This document shows positions 45,358-53,919 of a stretch of 56,954 nucleotides of DNA, piece by piece (the stretch's first letter is position 1; each line of letters begins with the position of its first letter). The notes beneath the pieces are model-generated. The model did no database searches, was not told the origin of the DNA, and saw only the letters and a program-made list of their open reading frames with translations. Source of the stretch: Novosphingobium sp. (GTDB taxonomy: Bacteria; Pseudomonadota; Alphaproteobacteria; Sphingomonadales; Sphingomonadaceae); contig NZ_JANXWG010000121.1 of the NCBI RefSeq assembly GCF_025351285.1, positions 1 to 56,954 on the forward strand, read 5' to 3'. Made by a program: the position numbers and the translations under genes.

Positions 45358-45686
45358 CAGACGAGCGCCCCGCCGCCAAACGAGAAGAACGACAGGAAGA
45401 AGCTCGATGCGGCAAAGGCAATCGAGAGGCCGAAAACGATCTGGATCAGGCGGCGGAAACCGCCCGAGGTATCGCCAAACGCCAGTGTCAGGCCGGTGGT
45501 GATGATGATCACCGCGATGATCTTGGCGACTGGGCCTTCGATCGACTGGAGGATGGATTGCAGCGGGGCTTCCCACGGCATGGAGGAGCCGGAGGCGTGG
45601 GCTGCGGGCGCCATCATGGCGGTGAGGATCACCGCGGACATGGCTGTTGCCAGACGCTGAGTGGGACGGCGGATAGGCAGGTTCAT
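45357..45686 (-). CDS. trbC: Conjugal transfer protein TrbC (pilin, VirB2-like)
   Basis: A 109-residue prepilin with a long signal peptide (ending PAAHASGSS) and two hydrophobic helices (VAKIIAVIIITTGLTLAFGD; IVFGLSIAFAASSFFLSFFS). It is the major pilus subunit of the family. The ATG at 45686 has AAGGAG upstream and overlaps the trbB stop (ATGA); the TTG two codons earlier is less likely. Confidence 0.9.
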   Translation of the reverse strand: MNLPIRRPTQRLATAMSAVILTAMMAPAAHASGSSMPWEAPLQSILQSIEGPVAKIIAVIIITTGLTLAFGDTSGGFRRLIQIVFGLSIAFAASSFFLSFFSFGGGALV

Positions 45687-46669
45687 TGGCAAGCTCCTTG
45701 TGCGGGCTGAGGGATGATGGGGCTGACGGAGTAGTCCCCGTCCGGGCCGAGGCCTTCGACCCGGGCGAGTTCGACGAGGCGGCGAGAGGTGCCGCGCCCA
45801 GCGAGGACGGCGATGAGATCGATGGTCTCAGCGATCAGCGCACGGGGCACGGTGACGACGGCTTCCTGGATGAGTTGCTCCATCCGTCGCAGCGCGCCGA
45901 TGGCGCTGCTGGCATGGATCGTGCCGATTCCGCCGGGATGGCCGGTGCCCCATGCCTTGAGGAGATCGAGGGCTTCGCTCCCGCGCACCTCGCCGATTGG
46001 AATGCGGTCGGGGCGCAGGCGCAGCGACGAGCGGACCAGTTCGGAGAGCGATGCGACGCCATCCTTGGTTCGCATGGCAACGAGGTTGGGCGCGGTGCAT
46101 TGCAGCTCGCGCGTGTCCTCGATGATGACGACGCGATCTTCGGTTTTCGCGACTTCGGCCAGAAGTGCGTTCGTGAGCGTCGTCTTGCCGGTTGAGGTGC
46201 CGCCAGCGACGAGGATGTTGGCACGGGTCGCAACACCGACCCGAAGCGCTTCGGCCTGGCCTTCAGCCATGATCCCCGCAGCGACATAATCCTCGAGGGT
46301 GAAGACCGCGACGGCGGGCTTGCGAATGGCGAAGGCAGGCGCAGCGACGACAGGCGGGAGCAGCCCCTCGAACCGCTCCCCCGTTTCGGGAAGTTCTGCT
46401 GATACACGCGGTGCGCCGGTGTGCACCTCGACGCCGACATGGTGCGCGACCAGACGAACGATGCGCTCGCCATCGGCGGCTGAGAGGCGCTCGCCGGTAT
46501 CGGACAGGCCTTCCGAGAGGCGATCGATCCACAGCCTCCCGTCTGGATTGAGCATCACCTCAACGACACAAGGGTCTTCCAGCAGGCGGGCAATGGCGGG
46601 GCCGAGCGCGGTGCGCAGCATGCGCGCGCCTCGTGCCGATCTTTCCGAATTGTGATGTGAAGCCGCCAT
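45683..46669 (-). CDS. trbB: Conjugal transfer ATPase TrbB (VirB11-like)
   Basis: A 328-residue secretion ATPase. Walker A is [16 protein letters not shown], then [12 protein letters not shown] (Asp box), [20 protein letters not shown] (Walker B) and [20 protein letters not shown] (His box). It is the first gene of the trb operon. In typical sphingomonad elements a CopG gene, traG/virD4 and relaxase genes lie further upstream; here the trb genes stop and hipBA begins instead. Confidence 0.94.
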   Translation of the reverse strand: MAASHHNSERSARGARMLRTALGPAIARLLEDPCVVEVMLNPDGRLWIDRLSEGLSDTGERLSAADGERIVRLVAHHVGVEVHTGAPRVSAELPETGERFEGLLPPVVAAPAFAIRKPAVAVFTLEDYVAAGIMAEGQAEALRVGVATRANILVAGGTSTGKTTLTNALLAEVAKTEDRVVIIEDTRELQCTAPNLVAMRTKDGVASLSELVRSSLRLRPDRIPIGEVRGSEALDLLKAWGTGHPGGIGTIHASSAIGALRRMEQLIQEAVVTVPRALIAETIDLIAVLAGRGTSRRLVELARVEGLGPDGDYSVSPIIPQPAQGACQ

Positions 46670-46952
46670 CGGGTCCCCGTTTTCGTCGGGGAGAACAGGC
46701 GCTCCCCGGCTTGGGGTTGATTAAGAGAGCCAGAAATTGGGCCGGTTCAACAGCTTTCGGTCGTAGTAGTAGTGTGGCGTGCAAATACAGGAAAGCGGCG
46801 GAGTTCCGGGGTGTTCGTGCACGGCGTGAGCCCAGGCTCTCTCCTCTGCCAGGCCGATGGTCGCAGGAAACGACCGAATCATGGCGGGTTTGCAGGAATG
46901 ACCGATATAACCTGCATAAGTGACACTGGTGCCCGCCGTCGCGGTCATTCCA

Positions 46953-47021
46953 TTGATTTTTAACTTTCTCCATGATATTGACCGTTATCGCGGTCGAGAA
47001 GCCATTTCATGACCGCCATAA
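46953..47021 (+). promoter_or_regulatory. Candidate hipBA promoter and operator
   Basis: TTGATT (46953-46958) and TATTGA (46976-46981) are spaced 17 bases, giving a weak sigma70-type promoter. Just downstream is an inverted repeat: TTATCGCGGTC (46985-46995) and GACCGCCATAA (47011-47021), 10 of 11 bases pairing. An overlapping GACCG-N6-CGGTC dyad begins at 46980. The arrangement suits HipB autorepression. The rest of the 46670-47038 gap holds no gene I can support. Confidence 0.45.
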
Positions 47022-47038
47022 CCGGCATTGAGGTTCAT

Positions 47039-47374
47039 ATGAACGAGCATCCCCGCACTTACTCGCGCGTGACGCGCGAAGCGCTGACCATGATGGGAGG
47101 GCTCATTCGTCTCGCACGCAAGCAGCGCAAAATGTCGGAAGCGGACCTCGCTGCCCGGGTCGGCATTGCGCGCAGCACGCTGCAATTGATCGAGAAGGGT
47201 CACGCCAAGGTGGAAATCGGACTGGTGTTCGAGGCTGCGACACTCGTGGGCGTGCCGTTATTCGTCGACGAGCCTTCGCGGCTTGCTCCGGAGATTTCGC
47301 GGATCAACGACAAGTTGGCGCTCCTTCCCCAGTCAGTGCGGCGTCCGCGCTCGGAGGTGAAAGATGACTTCTGA
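47039..47374 (+). CDS. hipB: HipB-like antitoxin, XRE family regulator
   Basis: A 111-residue helix-turn-helix protein. LIRLARKQRKMSEADLAARV followed by GIARSTLQLIEKGHAKVEIG is an XRE domain. It overlaps hipA by 11 bases, the classic antitoxin-toxin order. The ATG at 47039 is preceded by TGAGG; the ATG at 47009 would fall inside the candidate operator, so 47039 is preferred. It should repress the operon and bind HipA. Confidence 0.85.
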   Translation: MNEHPRTYSRVTREALTMMGGLIRLARKQRKMSEADLAARVGIARSTLQLIEKGHAKVEIGLVFEAATLVGVPLFVDEPSRLAPEISRINDKLALLPQSVRRPRSEVKDDF

Positions 47375-48683
47375 CCGACCTCAGCCCGCTGCGGCAGTTG
47401 GTGCTGCCCAAGGTCCTGTCCCACCAGCGACCGAAGCTTTCGTGTGGATATGGCTACCGGGCGCGCTCGAGCCTGTCATTGCCGGGCGGATCGAACAGGA
47501 GGGCGGCCTCTATGCCTTCAACTATGGTCGTTCCTATCTGGAGCGGGCGGACGCCATACCCATCTATGCGCCCGAGTTGCCTCTCCAGCGCGGCAGGATA
47601 GCGCCCAACGCCCCGCTTGAAATGGCCGGGTGCTTGAGGGACGGTGCGCCTGACGCGTGGGGGCGCCGGGTCATCATCAATCGGCTGACGGGTCTGCGCG
47701 GCGAGGCAGCGCACAACGTCGATTTCGACGAGCTGACCTTCATGCTGAATTCGGGTTCCGACCGCATTGGTGCGCTCGATTTCCAGACGTCAGCGGACAG
47801 ATTTCAGCCGCGCGAACAGGAAAATGCGACGCTAGAAGAGCTTCTGGAAGCGGCCGAACGGGTGGAGCGAGGTGAACCCATTCCCCCGGCCCTCGAAAAG
47901 GCGCTGTTCCATGGCAGTTCCATTGGCGGCGCGCGCCCCAAAGCCTTGATTCAGGACGGCGCGGACAAGTTCATCGCCAAATTTTCGGCGACCAACGACA
48001 CCATGGCCGTCGTGAAAGCGGAATTCGTTGCCATGCGTCTGGCAGCAGAAGCGGGGCTGAACGTCGCACCTGTCCGGCTTGCCAAGGCCAGCGGCAAGGA
48101 TGTGCTTCTGGTGCGCCGTTTCGATCGCGAATGGAACGGAACTGGCTGGACGCGCCGCGCAATGGTCTCGGCCCTGACGATGTTCGGACTGGGCGAAATG
48201 CAGGCCCGCTACGCGAGCTACGTCGATCTCGCGGAAATGGTGCGCGCGCGCTTCACCGATCCGCAAGCTACACTGTGCGAGCTGTTCGGCCGGTTGGTCT
48301 TCAATGTGCTGACGGGCAATACGGACGACCATGCCCGCAACCATGCGGCGTTCTGGGATGGCGCCCTTCTCACGCTTACCCAGGCCTACGACATATGCCC
48401 GCAGCCGCGTAACGGCCGGGAGGCCAATCAGGCGATGCTGGTGAACGGCGAGGACAAGCGGAGCCTTCTGGAGACCTGCCGCCTCTCGGCACCGAATTTC
48501 CTGCTGAGCGACCGGGACGCCCGCGATTTGATCGACCACCAGATCACGACGATCACCGGATTGTGGAGCGCCATTTGCGATGAAGCCGAACTGAGCGAGG
48601 TCGATCGCGGCTATCTTTGGCGCCGCCAGTTTCTCAACGACTACGCTTTCGAAGGCTATGTCGATGGAGCGCCAGTCTTTTGA
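47364..48683 (+). CDS. hipA: HipA-like serine/threonine kinase toxin
   Basis: A 439-residue HipA-type kinase. The phosphorylation/P-loop region is GSSIGGARPKALIQDG near residue 190. Catalytic residues are D321 and N326 in GNTDDHARNH (equivalent to D309 and N314 of E. coli HipA), and the metal Asp is in TQAYDICPQ. Known HipA phosphorylates glutamyl-tRNA synthetase and stops growth. All key residues are present, so the toxin appears intact. With hipB it may stabilise the element or act in defence. Confidence 0.9.
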   Translation: MTSDRPQPAAAVGAAQGPVPPATEAFVWIWLPGALEPVIAGRIEQEGGLYAFNYGRSYLERADAIPIYAPELPLQRGRIAPNAPLEMAGCLRDGAPDAWGRRVIINRLTGLRGEAAHNVDFDELTFMLNSGSDRIGALDFQTSADRFQPREQENATLEELLEAAERVERGEPIPPALEKALFHGSSIGGARPKALIQDGADKFIAKFSATNDTMAVVKAEFVAMRLAAEAGLNVAPVRLAKASGKDVLLVRRFDREWNGTGWTRRAMVSALTMFGLGEMQARYASYVDLAEMVRARFTDPQATLCELFGRLVFNVLTGNTDDHARNHAAFWDGALLTLTQAYDICPQPRNGREANQAMLVNGEDKRSLLETCRLSAPNFLLSDRDARDLIDHQITTITGLWSAICDEAELSEVDRGYLWRRQFLNDYAFEGYVDGAPVF

Positions 48684-48744
48684 GGAATGTGCCCTGCCAA
48701 AGGGATGGAAATGCGATCAGGTAAGGATCGGAGCACACCAATGC

Positions 48745-50238
48745 CTAATCCGTCGCTGGCCCAGAAAAATGGCGGGCCAACAGGACCATCGCCCAGGTAT
48801 CCTGTTGGCAATATGCCCTGAGACCTTCTTCCAGCGCCCATTTCCGCAAAGGATCGGTGTTTGGATCGACCGCTTCGGCCCAAGCGTCCTGCGCCATCCC
48901 ACCATGCTTGACCTCCAGCGCATCGTAGTCGAGCGCTGCGATAGTAGGCAGAACCGCCTTGATCGACCAGCTTCCGCGCTGATCGCGGTGATACCAGCAG
49001 GCGCGTGCGACTGGGAGGAGGTCCTGGGCGGAATCCGCCATTGCCATCAGCCTCGCGGCGAGATCTGGAAATTGGTTGGCAAGTTCGCGCAATACGCCGC
49101 GTTCGAAACTGGCGAAGTAAGCAATAATCGTCGCATTTGGCGGGACCATCGCCACCAGAGCTTCCGCACAGGGGCGGCGGGGGTCCGCACCACTCGTGTC
49201 GAGGAACTCATGGTGCGTGATGGTGCCGTCCCTTTGCTCCAAGTGAAGCGAGAACTGGAACGGCACCTGCTGATAGGGACGCGTGCCCACCCAGCGGGGG
49301 ATAGCGGGATTTACTGTTTCAAAGTCCAGCCATGCGCGAGGCCATCCCCATTTTGCCATGGTGGACCGGGCGCTGTCGACGTCGTGGAAGGGTGCGCCGG
49401 TGCGAGTAGCTTCCCATACCCGCGCGTGGAGCGGCGACAGAGATTTGGCTTCAAGATCGAGCATATTGTCGATGCCGCGTGCGCGCCATTTCGCACCACC
49501 GCCTCGGGGCAGAATGTCGACAGGCCATTCCGGTCCCAGTGGTAAGTCACGCGAGCACCAACTTTTGAACTCGCAAGTGAAGGGAGAGTCGCACTGGTCT
49601 CCAGGAACACAATCAGGTTCATTGCCGGCCAAGACAGCGCGGGCTTCTGCCACTAACTGCGCGCGACCTTCTACAGCACCGGCAATTTTGCCCAGGCAAT
49701 CAGTGTCAGCAAAGAGACCGGCGTAATCCCCTTCCTGCTGGAGTACGAAGCTGGTGTCGATATGCCGGACGGCCGCACCGCTCAGCTCGATGCCTGCCTT
49801 GCCGATAACCCACACCTGCGTTGCAAGATCGCCCAAATGGTAATCCTTCACGCGTGCGCTGCTCTTTACCTCTGCCATATGCCACCCGTCATTCGCATCG
49901 CGCGAAAGGATGTCTGCACGGACAAGAACGCCATCATGCTCGAAGGTGGCTTCGAAAATGGGGCCAGGGTGCCCCTCGTCGATTAAGCGCCGTGTGGCTG
50001 CAACCGCCGCGCCAAGACCTTCATCGGACTCAATCATTACCCCGCCCGGGCAAAGACCGCAGGCGATGTCGCCTACTGTGTGGCCGACCGCCATTCGAGC
50101 TTCCTGTTCAGCATCAGCCTCCGCCCGCTCCGGGGCATGGGTTTGCTGCCACAGCCGACGGGGACATTGTTCGAACGTCGTCAACTTCGATTTCGACAGG
50201 CCGAAGCGGCGCGATTGTGGAACTTGTGCCGAACTCAT
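48745..50238 (-). CDS. DUF2779 protein: RecB/Cas4-like nuclease plus DEDD exonuclease-like domain
   Basis: A 497-residue protein. The N-terminal half looks like a RecB/Cas4-type nuclease: LSKSKLTTFEQCPRRLW, D109 in LVRADIL, E123-x-K125 in HMAEVKSSA, and four Cys (C25, C216, C222, C228) suitable for an iron-sulfur cluster. The C-terminal half is RNase H-like: D305-x-E307 in AWLDFETVN, AYFASFERGVLRELA and Y476-C-x2-D480 in YCQQDT, a DEDD pattern. The ATG at 50238 has AAGGAG upstream. The function is unknown; DNA or RNA degradation in defence is likely. An operator-like site lies about 155 bases upstream. Confidence 0.8.
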   Translation of the reverse strand: MSSAQVPQSRRFGLSKSKLTTFEQCPRRLWQQTHAPERAEADAEQEARMAVGHTVGDIACGLCPGGVMIESDEGLGAAVAATRRLIDEGHPGPIFEATFEHDGVLVRADILSRDANDGWHMAEVKSSARVKDYHLGDLATQVWVIGKAGIELSGAAVRHIDTSFVLQQEGDYAGLFADTDCLGKIAGAVEGRAQLVAEARAVLAGNEPDCVPGDQCDSPFTCEFKSWCSRDLPLGPEWPVDILPRGGGAKWRARGIDNMLDLEAKSLSPLHARVWEATRTGAPFHDVDSARSTMAKWGWPRAWLDFETVNPAIPRWVGTRPYQQVPFQFSLHLEQRDGTITHHEFLDTSGADPRRPCAEALVAMVPPNATIIAYFASFERGVLRELANQFPDLAARLMAMADSAQDLLPVARACWYHRDQRGSWSIKAVLPTIAALDYDALEVKHGGMAQDAWAEAVDPNTDPLRKWALEEGLRAYCQQDTWAMVLLARHFSGPATD

Positions 50239-50370
50239 GCGGCCTTCTCCTTGGGAATTACGCGCAGTAGCGTGGGCGAAGAGTGCCTCGCCACCATCGT
50301 TTGAAAAATGCCGAATGTTGCGGAAACAGTGCGGAGTTGGCGTATCGCCGATTCGATAAGGAATTTTGTC

Positions 50371-50411
50371 ATGTGGTGAATCCAACACATGGATGCGACA
50401 AAAACGGTCGC
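50371..50411. promoter_or_regulatory. Operator A upstream of the DUF2779 gene
   Basis: It contains a dyad ATGTGGTG-N4-CAACACAT (50371-50390) and GCGAC-N7-GTCGC (50395-50411). The latter 17-mer is 15/17 identical to the inverted copy at 51447-51463. TCCAACAC (50381-50388) is also shared. It lies between the WYL stop and the DUF2779 start. Confidence 0.6.
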
Positions 50412-50442
50412 CCCATCTTTAGATGCCACTTTTGATCATACT

Positions 50443-51435
50443 TCATGGGAGCGAAGGGAAGTCATTTCGGCGCCACGGATGTACCATTTCCGCAAGCACC
50501 CGCGGGGAAATGACCTCGACGGCATCGCCCCAGGCATAGAGGTGCCAGCACATCTCGACATGCCCGGATGCCAGGAAGCGTACTAACAACGAACCATCTT
50601 CAAGCGTTTCGCTGATTTGCTCGGGATGAAATTGGTAGCCTGCCGCGCGTTCCGCCGCATGGGGCGAAAACTTCCAGACGATCTCTCCATGCTCTTGTGC
50701 ATCGTAATATGACCCAAAAGCGCGGTTCGCATAAGCCTTCAAATCAAAGTCTGCCGGCCAGGCAAAGCTCTCTGGCACGACTTCTGCGGCAATCATGCTT
50801 TCAACTCGGAAGTGGCGAATATTGCCATCTCGCTTCGCAACATCGATCGCGACGAGGTAGCGGCGCGAACCCAACAACAAGCCCAGAGGTTCAACCGTTC
50901 GCCAGCTTGCGTCAGCATCAGCCCTGCTGCGGTAGCAAATCCGCAAGCGGCAAGGTGCCTTGAGAGCGTGTCCGATTGCAGCATCGACTTCGGGGTTTTG
51001 TGCGGCGCGCGGGCCCGGTCGAGCGGCGAAGCCCATCGCCTCGAGTACGGCTTCTTCGTCGGTTTCTAGGCGAGAGACATGTTCCCCGGGGATCAGTGCT
51101 CGGACTTTACTGGCAAGGGTTTTCAACTGCCCTGCCTCCGGCCCAAGGCCAGCGCGCTCCAGTTCGAGCTCCGCGGCTGACAGCGCGGCGAGCTCATCGG
51201 CAGTTGGCAAGAGCAGATGGGCAACGGCGCGTGCCGGCAGCCGCCAGTAGGCTCGGCCATCATCAGCCATAAACCGTTCGGTCGCGGGAAATGCCTCCTC
51301 CAGAGCTACGACCATTCTCTGCGCGGTGCGCCGAACGCAGGTAAATTCCGACTCGATTTCCGCCAGGCAGATTCCGCGCCGTGTCGTCGCCATCATTGCC
51401 AGTCGCAACAAATCGACTGCCTTGCCAAATGACAT
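50443..51435 (-). CDS. WYL domain transcriptional regulator
   Basis: A 330-residue regulator. An N-terminal winged helix-turn-helix (SFGKAVDLLRLAMMATTRRG; LAEIESEFTCVRRTAQRMVV) precedes a WYL domain with APCRLRICYRSRADADASWR, then VEPLGLLLGSRRYLVAIDVA and IRHFRVESM. A C-terminal WCX-like domain follows. WYL proteins often repress phage-defence genes and sense nucleic acid ligands. It lies between DUF2779 and the divergent DUF4258/DUF262 operon and carries an operator-like site directly before its start. Confidence 0.88.
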   Translation of the reverse strand: MSFGKAVDLLRLAMMATTRRGICLAEIESEFTCVRRTAQRMVVALEEAFPATERFMADDGRAYWRLPARAVAHLLLPTADELAALSAAELELERAGLGPEAGQLKTLASKVRALIPGEHVSRLETDEEAVLEAMGFAARPGPRAAQNPEVDAAIGHALKAPCRLRICYRSRADADASWRTVEPLGLLLGSRRYLVAIDVAKRDGNIRHFRVESMIAAEVVPESFAWPADFDLKAYANRAFGSYYDAQEHGEIVWKFSPHAAERAAGYQFHPEQISETLEDGSLLVRFLASGHVEMCWHLYAWGDAVEVISPRVLAEMVHPWRRNDFPSLP

Positions 51436-51463
51436 CCAACACCCCCGTGACAGTTTTTGTCGC
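51435..51463. promoter_or_regulatory. Operator B in the WYL / DUF4258 divergent promoter
   Basis: TCCAACAC (51435-51442) is followed by GTGAC-N7-GTCGC (51447-51463). Read on the minus strand, the 17-mer matches operator A at 15 of 17 bases. It lies 12-28 bases before the WYL start and 47 bases before the DUF4258 start, suited to control both. Confidence 0.6.
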
Positions 51464-51509
51464 CCCCAAGTCCTACAAGCGAATCATCGTCAATCAAGGA
51501 GATGTTTCG

Positions 51510-51776
51510 ATGATTACTCACCATGCCCAGATACGGATGCAGAGCCGTTCGATCCCCATCGAAGCGGTCGATGCCCTATTGGCGTTTGGCGAAACCAGGC
51601 GTCACCGCGGTACTGATGTGTACTATCTCGACCGGCGCGCCCGCTCGCGCATGCAAAGGTCGCTGGAGCGCAACATGTTCAAGCGCCTCGAAAAATGTCT
51701 CGACGCCTATGTGGTGGTCGGCGATGGTGGCGACATCATCACTGCCGCACATCGCCAACAGCGGCTTAGGTTCTGA
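51510..51776 (+). CDS. DUF4258-like small protein
   Basis: An 88-residue protein. ITHHAQIRMQSRSIPIEAVD, then ALLAFGETRRHRG and VVVGDGGDIITAAHRQQRLR, has the layout of DUF4258, a small RelE/BrnT-like fold. Such proteins are sometimes toxins. AAGGAG precedes the ATG at 51510. It is the first gene of a tight operon with a zinc-type repeat protein and two DUF262 proteins. No antitoxin is evident. Confidence 0.72.
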   Translation: MITHHAQIRMQSRSIPIEAVDALLAFGETRRHRGTDVYYLDRRARSRMQRSLERNMFKRLEKCLDAYVVVGDGGDIITAAHRQQRLRF

Positions 51777-51815
51777 ACGAGATAAAATTACAGAATACCA
51801 AGAAGGGGACAAAAC

Positions 51816-52121
51816 ATGGGGTTCATTTGCTCGACTTGCGGCCATCGTTCATCTTCCGCATCCAGCGGTTCTTGTTCGCGATCGCCTACACGGTCGCACA
51901 TTTACATTGCGGAGGATCGCTCCGGATACATCTGCAAGTTCTGCGGTCATACCTCCAGCGGTGCTTCAAGTGGCTCATGCAACGCCAGTCCGTTCAATGC
52001 CCACCAATATATTGCGCACCACAGCGGTCGGTACACATGCAAATACTGCGGGCACACCTCATCCGGAGCGACGGCCGGTTCCTGCAACAAGAGCCCAAAC
52101 AAGATGCATGAGTACATGTGA
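51816..52121 (+). CDS. Triple-repeat zinc-ribbon-type small protein
   Basis: A 101-residue protein made only of three repeats (residues 2-36, 37-70, 71-101) with consensus CxxCGHxSSxAxxGSCxxSPxxxHxY. Each unit keeps two Cys in CxxC, a His, a third Cys and a late His, so each could hold one zinc ion. The DNA of the repeats differs at many silent positions, which indicates selection on the protein. AAGGGGAC precedes the ATG. It has no signal or membrane segment. It probably binds nucleic acid or a partner protein in the DUF262 operon; that is inference. Confidence 0.75.
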   Translation: MGFICSTCGHRSSSASSGSCSRSPTRSHIYIAEDRSGYICKFCGHTSSGASSGSCNASPFNAHQYIAHHSGRYTCKYCGHTSSGATAGSCNKSPNKMHEYM

Positions 52122-52134
52122 CAGACTGGAGACG

Positions 52135-53919
52135 ATGCTGGACGGTTCACGGATTGAAGCCGGGGGGAAATTGAGCGTGACGAATGAAATAACTCCCCGT
52201 GTTTGCGGGACCGGTGGCCTATTCCTCAAGCCGGTTCTGGAAATCGAGGGCAGCTTCCTCGTCCCAGGTTATCAGCGAGGTTATCGCTGGGGGCTTCAGG
52301 AAGTCGGCCAGCTAGTCAGAGACATCCGCGGCAACCTTGACGGCAATTATTGCCTGCAACCCATCGTCGTCAAAAGAACGAACTGCGAGTGGGAGCTTAT
52401 CGATGGCCAGCAACGGCTCACGACGCTCCATCTTTTGGTCCGTGCGCTGGGAGGCAAGCCTCGCTGGACGCTGCGTTATGAAACGCGCCCCGAAAGCGCG
52501 CATTTCCTTGCTCAGCCCGATGCTGAGCGTGCTGGCACCAACATTGATTTTTACCATATTTGGCAAGCAGAACAGGCGATTGAGGCCGAGGTCGATGCGA
52601 TCGAACCAGAAGTTCGAGTCGCGATGCTTGGAGCGTTGGGGAATGGCGTTCGAGTAATTTGGTATGAAGCACCGGCGCACGTTTCCTCGATCGACCTGTT
52701 TACTCGGCTCAATAGCGGCCGAATTCCACTTGATGACGCAGAGTTATTCAAAGCGCTGGTGCTGTCCCAAACTTTGTCGGCCAAATCCAACAATGCCCAC
52801 GACGGAGAAAGCGCCCGCCAGCTCAGGGCAAATGAACTGGCAGTCCAATGGGACACGATAGAGCGTGATTTGCGGCGGCCGGAGATTTGGGCATTCCTGG
52901 CAGGTAACCGGACCTGCGCGACCCACATCTCGCTGCTGCTTGAGATCGTCGCTGGTGTTGCTCCGAGTGACGCGGTTGGGACATTCAAGGTCTTCGACGA
53001 GCTGAGCAGCAGGGCTGAGGACAAGGGAGTTTCGGCCGTCTGGCACCAAGTCGTGCAACTCTATGAGCGGATGCTCGGTTGGTATGCGGATCGGCGCCAA
53101 TATCATCGTATTGGGTTCCTGATTGCGCAGGCCGGTGTTGACGGACGGGACAAGATGCTCCGGGAGATCGCTTTCCAGGCCGCGAGGCGCCGACATTCGG
53201 ACTTTGGACAGTGGCTTGAAAGCGAAGTCCGCCGGCGACTCAACGTCGCGCACTCCGAGCTGGCCAGCCTACGCTACGACACAGATCACGCACGGATTCA
53301 GCGCCTGCTTCTGTTGATGAACGTGGAGACCACTGCGAGAAACAAGCACGCCGAAGCTCGATATCCTTTCGCCGCGCATCATGCTGACAGTTGGGAATTG
53401 GAGCACATTCACGCACAGAATGCGCCGGAGCTCAATACTGCGAAACAGTGGAATGCCTGGGTCAAAGTCCATGAGCAAGCGGTGTTATCCTTGCCTGCCG
53501 ATGCGAACCGCGATGCCGTTCTTCAAGCCATTGAGAAATGGCGCAAGGCCAGTGAAACCGACGCAGCAGTAGGCGATGCTTTCCGAGACCTAGCCCACGA
53601 AATTCTCACCTTTCTGGCTGGCGATGAACCGGACCGATCAGAGGATCAAGTTCACGGCATTGACAATCTCGCCTTGCTGTCGAAGGTGGTCAATATTGGC
53701 CTCGGCAACAGTGCGTTCGAGGCAAAGCGGCAAAAGATCATCGCCTATGATCACGAAGGCGATTTTATTCCAGCATGCACCCGTCACGTCTTTCTCAAGT
53801 ATTACTCGGAGGCCGATGCCTTGCAGCCTCATTTCTGGAGCGCGAAGGACCGGACCGCCTATCTGGCAGAGATTGAAACGATCTTGGGTGAATATTTGAA
53901 AGAGGAGGTACAGCCATGA
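52135..53919 (+). CDS. DUF262-DUF1524 protein (GmrSD-like)
   Basis: A 594-residue protein. The N-terminal DUF262 domain has VPGYQRGYRWGLQEVGQLVR, ELIDGQQRLTTLHLLVRALG and IDLFTRLNSGRIPLDDAELF. The C-terminal DUF1524 domain has WELEHIHAQNAPELNTAKQW, an HNH-type motif, and HGIDNLALLSKVVNIGLGNS. The DUF262-DUF1524 combination is that of the GmrSD type IV restriction enzyme, which cuts modified phage DNA with NTP. The start is uncertain: ATG 52108, ATG 52135 or GTG 52177 are all in frame. It overlaps the next gene by four bases. Confidence 0.85.
   Translation: MLDGSRIEAGGKLSVTNEITPRVCGTGGLFLKPVLEIEGSFLVPGYQRGYRWGLQEVGQLVRDIRGNLDGNYCLQPIVVKRTNCEWELIDGQQRLTTLHLLVRALGGKPRWTLRYETRPESAHFLAQPDAERAGTNIDFYHIWQAEQAIEAEVDAIEPEVRVAMLGALGNGVRVIWYEAPAHVSSIDLFTRLNSGRIPLDDAELFKALVLSQTLSAKSNNAHDGESARQLRANELAVQWDTIERDLRRPEIWAFLAGNRTCATHISLLLEIVAGVAPSDAVGTFKVFDELSSRAEDKGVSAVWHQVVQLYERMLGWYADRRQYHRIGFLIAQAGVDGRDKMLREIAFQAARRRHSDFGQWLESEVRRRLNVAHSELASLRYDTDHARIQRLLLLMNVETTARNKHAEARYPFAAHHADSWELEHIHAQNAPELNTAKQWNAWVKVHEQAVLSLPADANRDAVLQAIEKWRKASETDAAVGDAFRDLAHEILTFLAGDEPDRSEDQVHGIDNLALLSKVVNIGLGNSAFEAKRQKIIAYDHEGDFIPACTRHVFLKYYSEADALQPHFWSAKDRTAYLAEIETILGEYLKEEVQP

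Noticed and set aside
51523..52134. Extension of the DUF262-DUF1524 frame upstream over the DUF4258 and zinc-repeat genes
   Set aside because: The frame is open, but the region is occupied by two genes with ribosome sites and conserved motifs in other frames; the extension has no domain.
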